This document shows, piece by piece, positions 38,184 to 47,430 of a DNA stretch of 47,500 nucleotides (its first letter is position 1; each line of letters begins with the position of its first letter). Both the position numbers and the translations under genes were made by a program. Source of the stretch: Prorocentrum cordatum (lineage: Eukaryota > Sar > Dinophyceae > Prorocentrales > Prorocentraceae); contig CAUYUJ010000193.1 of the NCBI GenBank assembly GCA_963575745.1, forward strand, positions 1 to 47,500. The letters are read 5' to 3'. The notes beneath the pieces were generated by a model. It made no database searches, was not told the origin of the DNA, and worked only from the letters and a program-made list of their open reading frames with translations.

Positions 38184-38605
38184 GATGGTGACCACCGTGT
38201 GGCGAGTCAGTGGGGATTCGGGATTGCCGCACGGTCTTTCGGGACGGCCGACATGGGCACGGAAAGAATGGGTACAGAGACCGAGAGCAGTTCTTGTTCA
38301 TTTTGGACAGGATTCGCCGTCGGCGTCGCCACGGATTGTGTCCATTTGAGACAGAAGGCCGCCTGCAAAACAGCGGCTGCTGTTGGTTCGGGACAACATT
38401 TGCTGTTGGGCATTCTGCCCACTGTTTTGCCCATTTCGGCGTCCAAAGTTTTGGGGCTCGGGTCGTTCTCCGACGACGCCTCAGGCGACTGGGGCATCAG
38501 AGGTCCCAAGACCGTGCGTTGACGGACCGTGCGGTGAGGTCTTGGGGGACTTCGAGGTCACCGCACGGCCTGTCACCGCACCGTTCAGGGACTCGAAGAT
38601 CCCCA
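38184..38605 (+). repeat. Dispersed repeat R1, copy 2, interrupted by MITE family 1
   Basis: Matches 15634-15850 on both sides of the insertion: GGTGACCACCGTGTGGCGAG before it, GGGCTCGGGTCGTTCTCCGA and GACGGACCGTGCGGTGAGGT after it. Confidence 0.82.
38246..38448 (+). mobile_element. MITE family 1, copy B
   Basis: A 203-bp insert in R1. Flanks TTTCGGGAC (38237-38245) and TTTTGGGGC (38449-38457) agree at 7 of 9 positions. Both correspond to the single TTTTGGGAC at 15687-15695 in the empty copy. Ends share CCGACATGGGCA on the left and its near-complement TGCCCATTTCGG on the right. The interior matches 1023-1235. Confidence 0.8.
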
Positions 38606-38784
38606 GGCTCGGCGGCGAAGTCCGAACCCAGTGGTCGGGGAAACGTAAGCCTCGAGTGCGCCAGAACTCGGGCCTGCCGACGCTCTGCGACGAGCGAGTC
38701 CCGGATCTCGGCCCTCCCGTTCTCGTGGGATGCCTGCAGAGGGAGCTCGCGTCACATCTCAGACTGGGTCCGGTCATCTCCATG

Positions 38785-38960
38785 ATGGCCCGGTAACTCG
38801 ACCACAAGAGACCTTCCACAAGACACCCTACCCTGGAACCCCAGGACGCACATCGATGTTCGGGAAGTATGGGAACGGCACGTGCTCCATAGCAACACCA
38901 TCGAAACCCGAGAGACCCAGGGCACCTGGGAGGCAGGCAGGTGCCAACCCGAGCCCCCCG
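38785..38960 (-). repeat. Dispersed repeat R2, copy 2, inverted
   Basis: The complement of this segment contains CAGGTGCCCTGGGTCTCTCG and GGTGTCTTGTGGAAGG. It aligns with 15950-16135. Confidence 0.68.
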
Positions 38961-38989
38961 AGCCCGAGTCTGACGTCTCCCCGGATGGC

Positions 38990-39112
38990 CTCCGAGCTTT
39001 GATGGGCTCGGAGGAGTGCGCCGCGTCGCCGGCGCGTCGCCGGTGCGGTTTCGCTGCGGAGCCCCCGAGGTTCTCTCCGCGCCGGCGTCGCCGATGCACC
39101 GCCCATCATCGG
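38990..39112 (-). repeat. Dispersed repeat R5, copy 3, inverted
   Basis: The complement reads GGTGCATCGGCGACGCCGGC, then GGGGGCTCCG, then ACTCCTCCGAGCCCATC. The order is the same as in the copies at 5210 and 25735. Confidence 0.6.
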
Positions 39113-39136
39113 CGGGGTGCCCCAGGTGCGCTCCCC

Positions 39137-39442
39137 AGGCTCGGCGGCAGAGTCCGAACCTCCTCCTCCTCCTCCTCCTCCTCCTCCTCCTCCTCCTCCT
39201 CCTCCTCCTCCTCCCTCCTCCTCCTCCTCCTCCTCCTCCTCCTCCTCCTCCTCCTCCTCCTCCTCCTCCTCCTCCTCCTCCTCCTCCCTCCTCCTCCTCC
39301 TCCTCCTCCTCCTCCTCCTCCTCCTCCCTCCTCCTCCTCCTCCTCCTCCTCCTTCCTCCTCCTCCTCCTCCTCCTCCTCCTCCTCCTCCTCCTCCTCCTC
39401 CTCCTCCTCCTCCTCCAGGCTCGGCGGCAGAAGCCGAGCCCT
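39137..39442. repeat. (CTC)n tract between direct repeats
   Basis: An approximately 255-bp CTC array (39160-39416) is bracketed by CAGGCTCGGCGGCAGA on both sides. The word also occurs at 38605 (CAGGCTCGGCGGCGAAG) without an array. Confidence 0.85.
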
Positions 39443-39544
39443 GCCCTCGTGGATCAGCGATGCAGGCAGCTCGGATGGGCGGCCCGGGCAGGGTTGGGAG
39501 TTCGTCGCACACGCTGCGAGGTCCGAGTCCTACCCCCGCCTGGT

Positions 39545-39745
39545 TTGGTTGGTGGGGGTAGTCGATTCAGGAAAGTCGAGAGTCGATGGTTGGAGAGTCA
39601 GGAGAGTCGATGGTTGGAGAGAGTCAGGAGAGTCGATCAGGAGCGTCCACCCCTGCCCCCATCGATTCAGGAGAGTCGATGGCTGGTTTCGGAGAGCCCA
39701 CCCCTGCCCCCATCGATTCAGGAGGGTCGATGGTTGGTGGGGACA
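39545..39745. repeat. AGAGTCGATGGTTGG minisatellite
   Basis: Imperfect tandem copies of GATTCAGGAGAGTCGATGG, partly joined to CACCCCTGCCCCCATC. Confidence 0.85.
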
Positions 39746-40189
39746 GGGTTCGATGTCGCCACCTGGGGGTCCGCTGTCTCAGATCCCCTCGCGGCGCGAA
39801 AAGATCACGGCGGCTAGCTTTTCGCCATTTTCGGCCCCTGGGGGTCCCTGCTGGGCCTCGGGGCCGTCAGCAGCACGATCGAGGATGAGAAGCCGGCCCT
39901 GGGGGAACGGTTCCAGACCTCCTTTTGGGTTCAAAGTTGCAGTGCCGTTTTTAATACATGCTCCGCGTGCGGATCATGTATTAAACATGCAGGGACTTAG
40001 TACTAAAAACAACGAGGAGTTCATGCATAAAGGTATTCATAAACTAAACATGTATAACAATGCTATATTTTTAAACATCCCATGTATTAAAAACTATCCT
40101 GTATGAACACATCACGATGTCGGGCGTCTGGGTTTCTCTCTCGCGGCGACTTCGTCCCTCCTCGAGGCCTTGGGGTGTGATCCAGTCTG
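39746..40189. other. Unique stretch with AT-rich segment and small palindrome
   Basis: 39948-39985 contains TTAATACATG and, after 14 bp, CATGTATTAA, an inverted repeat. 39985-40110 is AT-rich compared with its surroundings. No gene is recognised. Confidence 0.5.
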
Positions 40190-40400
40190 CGTCACGTTAT
40201 ACGTTGTGCTCTCCCATGCCGTGCTGCGGCCACGCGATGCGGTGCGACGCCGTGCTATGCCACCCAGTGTATTGCAGTGCGATGTGCTGGTTTGTTCTGC
40301 TGTGGCGTGTGCTGCTGTTCTATGTGATGCCGTGCTGTCCAAAACAATTCTCCTCCATGCTGCGTTATGCTGTGACAGCCGCGCATTACAATACACTATC
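40190..40400. repeat. GCCGTGCTATGC-type simple repeat
   Basis: Imperfect ATGCCGTGCTGC/ GCGATGC words, related to 4430-4885 and 41340-41560. Confidence 0.65.
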
Positions 40401-40669
40401 ATGTCATTTCAGTAGGCGTGATGCTGGGGCTGAGTTCTTTCCCAGAAAAGGGCTGGTTCGCTAGTTTGCATGAGACGCGCGGTACCCGCCGTTCGTCAGG
40501 GAATCTTTTCGCCATCAGGCCACGTTATCAGGCCTACTGACGTCATCCAGAAGTTGCGCGAAGCTTTTTATCGCGGAGACGCGATGACATGATATCATCG
40601 ATTGGCCCTCGGCCCAACCCGCCAATTTGCCTGGGTTGTGCGTTAGAGGTTTATCTGATGAATCTTGGG
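40401..40669. other. Stretch without recognised feature
   Basis: Mixed unique DNA. No gene, array or foldback is seen. Confidence 0.4.
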
Positions 40670-41200
40670 ATTTATTGGGATGCCCCTCGGATGCCCTGTA
40701 GGAGGCCTCTTGGGGGCCTCTTGGGAGTCCCTTGCCCGGGGGCCTCTGGGGGGCTCTTTGGAGCATGTTGGGAATCATGGGGGTCCGTCTGGGCATTCTT
40801 GGAGGGAAAAGCTCCCGACGCCTCTTCGCTTGTCCCCTCTAAGGGCGGTCTCTCCGGCAGTCTGGTAGGCTACTTCGTCTGTTTAGGGGCCCTCGTGGGC
40901 CGTCTTGTGGTCCCTTGGCGGCCTACTGGGCCGTCTTGGGGTGATCTTCTCTCGGGCCGTCTTGGAGTGTTGGAAGCGCGAAAAGGAGAGAAAGCCCACA
41001 TCCTTACAAAGTCAACCAGGTACAAATGATTTTAGTCTCTTGGGGCCCTCACCTTTGAGCCCTCTTGGAGGTCTCTTCGGTTTTCTGGAGGCCCTCTTGG
41101 GCTGTCTCGGAGCGTTTTTGAGCAGTCTCAGAGCCTCTTGGACTGTCCTGTGGCCCTCTTGGGAACCACTTGGGCCGTTCAGAAAAAGTCTCACAGCACA
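40670..41200. repeat. Degenerate CCCTCTTGGG-type repeat region
   Basis: GGCCTCTTGGG, GGCCGTCTTGG and GGCCCTCTTGG words recur every 20-40 bp. No fixed period was established. Confidence 0.6.
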
Positions 41201-41339
41201 CCTCAGCTGTCACTCGGAACATCCCTGGAAATCCCTGAGTTGGGGATTTGAGCTCATGATAGAGCATCATTTTTTTTGATATTGAGGGATCGACGGGACC
41301 TGAGGACGCTCGACTCAGTGCGTATCGGCATGGCTGTGG

Positions 41340-41560
41340 ATAGGTTATGCTATGCCCTGTGCAATGCCATGCAATGCTAAGCTAAGCCATGTTATGGCAT
41401 TGCACTCTATGTCATCGTGTGCTATGCAATGCTGTGAAATATCAGGTCGTGTTATTCCATGTGCTGCTTCGTGGTGCCATGCTATGCGATGCGTTGCGTC
41501 AGAGTGTTTGCCATAGCATTGTGTTGTATCTCATTGCGTATCTATGCCTGCATTACAGCA
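41340..41560. repeat. GCAATGCTATGC-type simple repeat
   Basis: TATGC, CAATGC and CATTGC words recur densely, similar to 4430-4885. Confidence 0.6.
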
Positions 41561-42791
41561 CGCACACTTAGGTTGCGTTGTGGTCTTTTGACTTCGTTCA
41601 CCGCTATCGTTGTGAAGTTAGCCACGCTCATTTCTCCTGTTCGGTGGTAGCGTTTGTGGTCCAGTTTACTTATGCTCTTACAGGTTTTCCGCATGCCCGT
41701 TCGAATGCACCCCCTCTGTCAGAGCTGGAGGTCAACTTTACGTGTATTTACCCTGGATTCACCTCCCATTGGTTCAACATTCTCAAATCCCACTTGGATT
41801 CACCTCCCCCCCTCAGGAGATTTGGCGGTCCACTTTGCTTGTATTGCTCCTGTCTTGACGATGCTTACCTATGGTACTTATGTGACTTATGTTACTCACC
41901 CTGTCTTGACGATGTTTCACCTCCCCCCTTCAGTATTTTCATGTTACTTATGCTACTATTGGGTTTTTCTGAACAGATATGGATCTGCCAGGAGTCAAAT
42001 GTAGATGTCATATAGTACCTCTCGGAATGTGGTGCGTGGGAATTTGAACATGCAAGTGTATTGAAACACATGTGTTTCATGCTGCAATCATCTGAATGAT
42101 TCAACACAACATAAGTGTTCATTTGCGCATGCACGCTGCACATCGCCCTCTGGCCTAGCAAGCCCCTCAGCCTCGCCCACTGACTATCACCCCCTCCCCC
42201 CCCTTTCGGAGTCGAGGATCAGCTTGGGCTCCCATTTCCAAGGGTGGGCTTTGGAAGCAAACTCCCTCCTTCTCCCTTCGTGGCGCTGGGATCCCTGTAT
42301 GCATTTTCGCTTTCCTGCGTTGCCACACGACGAGTAGAACAGAACCGTATTTTCGGGTGGGCGGTGTTCAGAGGTTTCCACGCCTTCCGGGAGCTTTCGT
42401 GGCTTTCACTGAGCCCCCAGGATCTCCTAAAGACTTCCAGGGGCCTCCAGGGAGCCTCCTGTCGCCCTGGTGGCTTGCAGAGCTCCGGGGGCCTCCCAGG
42501 ACCTCCAAGCAGGGCCCCCCAACGACCTCAGAGAGCCTCCAACCGGAGGCATCCCTTGAGGAAGGGATGCAGGAGGATAGTGCGGGGTCTCCCGCTGGCG
42601 CCGCCAACCTTCGTCAGCGATTTGCTTTCCCGCGGACCTCCAGGGGGAGCTCCGTAGCCACTGGCTCAAGCGACGTCTTGTTCTGCTGGCGTGCTTGCTC
42701 GGGCGAGCTCTGTGGAACGTTCGCGCCGATACTGCCCAAAGGCTGCACCTGAAGGCACCACGAGAGTTCTTTCCGCGGCACGCGTGTGCAC
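41561..42791. other. Mixed stretch; possible exon at its right end
   Basis: 41640-42000 has GGATTCACCTCCC and CTTGACGATG words, each repeated two or three times. 42060-42077 is a perfect TGAAACACATGTGTTTCA palindrome. A frame at about 42540-42752 (PEASLEEGMQEDSAGSPAGA) is protein-like but stops without a clear splice site. I do not call it. Confidence 0.4.
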
Positions 42792-42951
42792 AGCTAGGGG
42801 GCCACCTGCGAACCCTGCCCCTGCCCCCCACGATTTCTCAGGGGGAGGGTGGGGCTCACTTCGTTCGGGAGCTCCCGAACGAAGTGAACCCCACCCTCCC
42901 CCTCAGAAATCGTGAGGGGTAGGGGTAGGGTTCGCATGTGGCCCCCTATGA
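42792..42951. mobile_element. Foldback element F1, compact perfect copy, with 8-bp target duplication
   Basis: Two 77-bp arms meet at GGGAGCTCCC (42867-42876). The outer ends are CTAGGGGGCCAC and its near-complement GTGGCCCCCTAT. Flanks are GTGTGCAC at 42784-42791 and 42952-42959, an 8-bp direct repeat. It is the same family as 15162-15497. Confidence 0.88.
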
Positions 42952-43792
42952 GTGTGCACCTGCTGCTCCTCCCGTCGCACCCCTGCCGTGCCCGCCTGGG
43001 GCCTGGCCGCGAAGGCCCACCACGACCCGGAGCAGGGAGCAAGGAAGCAGTGGGCGGCCGTCACGAGCCGCTTCGGCGATGAGCGCCCACACACACACAT
43101 ACAACAACAGAAAACAAAACAGACAAACAGACAAACACATAAGAAACAAAAACAAGCAGAAAAACAAACAGACACACACACACAGTTTCCTCCTCCTCCG
43201 AATAGCACTGGTGCGGCTCGGCGCGGCATCGGCCTGCGGCATCGAGGGGTGCCGACGGCACTCCACGGACCACGGGAGCTGCCGGCGCACCTTCTGGGGG
43301 GCAGGCAGCCACGCGCTGCGAGCGGCCGTGGAAGGGTCTCCCTCCGGGCCTCTTCCGGTGGGCACTTTTTTGTTCGTCTGTCTGTGTTTGTTTTTGTTTT
43401 TGTGTGTGACACATACGACAACAAAAACAAACAGGATGAGGAGGAGGAGGAGGAGGAGGAGAAGGAGGAGGAGGAGAAGGAGGAGGAGGAGGAGGAGGAG
43501 GAGGAGGATACGGAGTAGGGTGCAGAGGAGGCGGCGGAGGAGGGGGAGGAGGAGGAGGGGGAGGAAGAGGAGGAGGGGGAGGAGGGGGAGGAGGAGGAGG
43601 AGTAGGAGGAGGAGGAGGAGGACACTGTGTGTGTGTGTGTGTGTGTGTGTGGGCGCTCATCGCCCCGAAGCGGCTCTTGACGGCCGCCCGCTGCTTCCTC
43701 GCTCCTTGCTCTGGGTCGTGGCGGGCCTTCGCAGCCGGGCCCAGGCGGGCACGGCAGGGGTGCGACTGCAGGAGCAGCAGGTGCACACTCAT
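42948..43792. repeat. Large inverted repeat, ~148-bp arms
   Basis: The left arm (42948-43096) runs from ATGAGTGTGCACCTGCTGCT to CGATGAGCGCCCACACACAC. The right arm (about 43644-43792) is its complement with about 90% identity by eye. The 550-bp core holds CA-type repeats, AACAAAAACAAACAG words in both orientations, a unique GC segment (43195-43370) and a GGA array. Confidence 0.88.
43435..43651. repeat. (GGA)n array followed by (GT)n
   Basis: GGA/GAG triplets to about 43623, then a GT run to about 43651. Confidence 0.94.
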
Positions 43793-44205
43793 CCAAAAGA
43801 TGTCAAATGGCATCAGGGCTGCGACGACGTCCTCTTGGAGTTGGCCAGTGCGGCTCTGTTTTGGCCTCGCGTTTTCTTTCCCTCGGGCTTTGCGCGATAG
43901 TCAGATCATAATCACTGTGCCTCTGGGCTCTTCCTCCCTCCTCTCCACTTTCTTTCCCCTCTCCTTCTCGTCCTAATCCTCTGCCGGCGGCAGCTGTGAT
44001 GCGGCTCAGAAGCGTTAGCTCTGGTTTGTCAGTCGCTTGCGACACACGCTTCTTGAAGAGTGCAGGAGAAAGGGGTGCGGCTTGGACGCAGTAATGTTGG
44101 CCTGTCATGCGTGCGAAGCGCGCTTCATGAACTATGATTCCTCCTTGATGTCCTTGCCCTTCTAATTGCCCCCGTTCCTCGCCCTTTCCTGGCCCCTCTT
44201 CATTG
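43793..44205. other. Stretch without recognised gene
   Basis: Unique DNA of moderate GC. No feature is recognised before repeat R6. Confidence 0.4.
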
Positions 44206-44385
44206 TTTCCCAACCATCCTGTGGTGTTGGGTCCTCGTTTTGAAGCGAGGGTCCCCGCGACTGCGCCTCCTCCTCTCCTCTCCTCCTCCTCCTCCTCCTC
44301 CTCCTCCTCCTCCTCCTCCTCCTCCTCCTCCTCCTCCTCCTCCTCCTCCCTCCTCCCTCCTCCCTCCTCCCCTCCTCCCGTGACC
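44206..44385 (+). repeat. Dispersed repeat R6, copy 2, with CTC tail
   Basis: TTTCCCAACCATCCTGTGG and GGGTCCTCGTTTTGAAGCGA match 30776-30835. The CTC array 44265-44380 follows directly, as in copy 1. Confidence 0.75.
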
Positions 44386-44392
44386 CCCCTCA

Positions 44393-44895
44393 CTTTGGCA
44401 CACCCCTCACACGTTTCGTTGTCCCATAGGGAGCTTCATCGAAGGCCCAAATGCCAGCGCTCGCATGCGCCTGCGGCACCCATTTTTGTAACCCCTCATA
44501 CGTTTCGTGGCTTCATGAGGAGCTCCACCGAAGGCCCAGATGCCAGCGTTCGCATGCGCCCACTTCGCCCATTGGGGCACAGGCCTCACACGTTTCGTGG
44601 CCCCATGAACCACTGAAGGTCCAGATGCCAGCGTTCGCATGCGGCCACCGCACCAATTTTGGCACGTCTCTCACACGGTGCGTGGCCCTATGTGAGCTCC
44701 ACTGAAGGCACACATGCCACCGCTCGCATGCGCCCACCTCGCCCATTTTGGCACACCCCTCACATGTTTCGTGGCCCCATACATAGGGAGCTCCACCGAC
44801 GGCCCAAATTCCAGCGCTCGCACGCGCCCACCGTACTAATTTTGGCATGCGCCTCACACGTTTCGTGGCCCCATGAAAAGCTCAACCGAATGCGG
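44393..44895 (+). repeat. ~86-88-bp tandem satellite, array 2
   Basis: About six copies of the family seen at 33540-34640 (ACACGTTTCGTGGCCCCATG, GAGCTCCACCGAAGGC, CGCATGCGCCCAC). The array ends AAGCTCAACCGAATGCGGTG, then ACAACGACGGTACC, as in array 1. Confidence 0.9.
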
Positions 44896-45317
44896 TGCAT
44901 ACAACGACGGTACCAACAACTGCATCTAGTTTCATTTAGACAAGACCAGAGCCCAGTCAGCTTTGTTTAGCTTTCTTTTTTGTTGCCCTGCAGGCTGTTT
45001 GCAGGCTGCCCGTGTGATTTTTTGCAACAAGCGCGACGCCCTCTCAGGTGGCTGGTCGTGCCCAAACATGTTGCCAGCACGGGGCTGGTCATGCCGACGC
45101 ATCGTGCCGCCTGAAGAACCTTAAGCGAGGGCTCTCGTGTGCCCTTCTCCCGCGTGGGGTCACAACGGCAAAGGACGATCAGGGGAAGCGTCAACAGCGT
45201 GGGGCGCAGTGTGCAGCCTCGAGGAGGGCAGTCGAGGGAAATGATGGGAGCGCCTGCGCCCAGAAGGGGGCCAAAACACGCCGAAGGGGGACAAACAGAG
45301 CACAGGCTTCCTCTCAG
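44896..45317. other. Stretch upstream of exon N
   Basis: Unique DNA. It ends in CAGGCTTCCTCTCAG, a good acceptor for the next exon. No gene is recognised inside. Confidence 0.45.
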
Positions 45318-47430
45318 GTGCGCCCCGCCCTGGCGCGCTCGGATGGCGCAGCCCCTGCCGCAGCGGCCGCAGAGCGCCCGCAGAGGAGGCTGACGCTCGG
45401 GCGCCGGGCCTCCTTGAGAGCCCCACGCCGCCAGACCTCGAGCAGGCGCCCGCGGTCCGAATCGCCGCCCTCGCCGCCCTGGCTGCGCGGCGGCCTGGGG
45501 CCGCTCGCCGCCGCCGCGGACCCCGAGGCGGCGGCGGGTGCACACCTGCCGCCGGCCGCGGAGGCGCTCCGCGCCGCCTCCGAGGGCTCCCTGCCGCAGG
45601 CCGGCGCTCGAGCTGCCTCGCCTCCGCGGGCCAACTGGTGGGACCCGCCGCAGGCCTCGCCGGCGCGCCGCTCGGCCTCCGAGCAGTCCTCGCCGGGCCG
45701 CCCGCCAGCGGCTGCGCAGCCGCGTTGGCTTCGCGGGCCTTCGCCCGCGCCTGGCGCCGCTGCCTCACCGGGGGCCCTGCAGGGCGCCAGCACCTTGCCG
45801 GGCCCCGCCGCCAGCGAGCGCAGCGGCCGGCGGCGCTCGGTGGCCGACTGGGCCAGGACGGCGGCGGGTGCATTTTTCGGCTCGTCGCGTGTGGCTTCCT
45901 CGCCCGCCGCCCGCTCACAGCGCGCGTCGCCGGACAACCGCCGCGGGAGCCCAGCGGCCAGGTCCCTGCGCAGGAGCCTCTTTGGCGCGGGTGCGGCGTG
46001 CTCGCCGCCCGCCGCGCGGGCCGCCGACGTCAGCGGGGTGGCCGACCCAGGGCGCAGCTGGTGGGACTCGCTGCTGACCTGCCCGGCGCCGGGCGCCAGC
46101 CCAAGCAGGGGCCAGGGCTCACCTGGGGGGCCAGTTGCTGGCGAGACCAGCGGTCTCGCCCCGCGTGGGGACTGTCTTCTGAGGCGCTCCCCGCACCGCT
46201 GCCTGGAGTCCGCTGGAGAGTCGCCGCGCCCGCCAGCACGGTGGTGGGATTCGCCACAGCCCGCGCCGTCAGTGCCCCCTGCTGCTTTTAAAGAGCCCTC
46301 GCCAGAGAACCTGCTTGTGGATGCCCAAAGAAATTCGCCCTCGCTGGCCAACTGGTGGGACGCGCCCCCAGCTGCGCCAGCGTCCCGCGTCGCCGATCAA
46401 CCCTCGCTGGCCCGCCCACTGGCATCTGCCGAGGGAGTTTCACCTCCAGGGGCCAAGTCATGGTGGGACCCGCACCCCTCTCCGCAAGCGCCCTGCACTG
46501 GGTCAGAGCGGTCTTGTCCCAGCCGACCGCCAGCGCTCGCCCGAGGCGCCTCACTCCCGCGGGCGCAGTGGTGGGATCCGCCCTCCGCCGCGCCAGACCT
46601 CCGCGCTGCCTCCGGGGAGGCCTCGCCACGCCGCCCACCTGCGAGTGCCCGTGGTGCCTCGCCCCCGCCCGATCCGGCGCTGCGTGACGCCTCCGAGCAC
46701 TGCTCGGTGGATCGCTCGTCGGCGAGCGCCCGAGGGGCCTCGCTTCCACCTGCCAGCCAGTGGGACCTGCCCCAGGCCGCGCCCGCGCCCCGTGCCGCCT
46801 CCGAGCAGACCTCGCCAGGCCGCCTGCCAGCAGGCCCCCGAGGCGCCCCGAGCTCGCAGGCGCAGTGGTGGAACCCGCCTCTGGCCGCGGAGGCGCACCA
46901 CGCCGCCTCCGAGCGCAACCCGCCATGCTGTCCGCAGGCTGGCGCTCGAGCTGCCTCGCCTCCGCGGGCCGGCTGGTGGGACCCGCCGCAGGCCTCGCCG
47001 GCGCACCGCGCCGTCTCCGAGGCGCTCTCTCCGGGCCGATCGCCTGCGGGCTCCCGAGGCGCCTCGCCCCGGCCCGCTGCGCCTGCTCCCCGCGCCTCCG
47101 CAGGGCAGCCCTCGGCGGCCCGCTGGCCGCCGAGCTCCCGAGGCGCCTCGCCGCCGCGGGTCGAGTCGTCCGCCGCCGCCGCCGCCGAGCCGCGGCGTCC
47201 CGCCGCTGCCGGGCGGGCCTCGCCGCGGGCCGAGCGGTGGGCCTCGGCGGCCTCGCCGGAGGTGCGGGCCGCCTCGGAGCAGGCCCGGCTGGGCCGCGGA
47301 GGGTTCGCGGGCGCCTGCGGGGCCTCGCCCCCGCCGCCCACGGATACCCAGGACGGCTCGCCGCCGAGCCCGGGATCGGCAGGCGCCAGGGCCAGGGGGG
47401 GTCGAAGCGGCCAGGGGGAGGATCAAGGGA

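Noticed and set aside
42036-42140. Foldback element around the TGAAACACATGTGTTTCA palindrome
   Set aside because: Outside the 18-bp palindrome the flanks pair only over a few bases; no arms or duplication could be defined.
42357-42752. Coding exon ending ...LCGTFAPILPKGCT
   Set aside because: Part of the frame is protein-like, but it begins in repetitive CCTCCAGG DNA and ends in a stop without a plausible splice site.
45314-47426. Long minus-strand open frames opposite exon N
   Set aside because: They are shadows of the + strand frame: the WWD-P repeat is coherent only in the + frame, and the minus frames break where the + frame does not.
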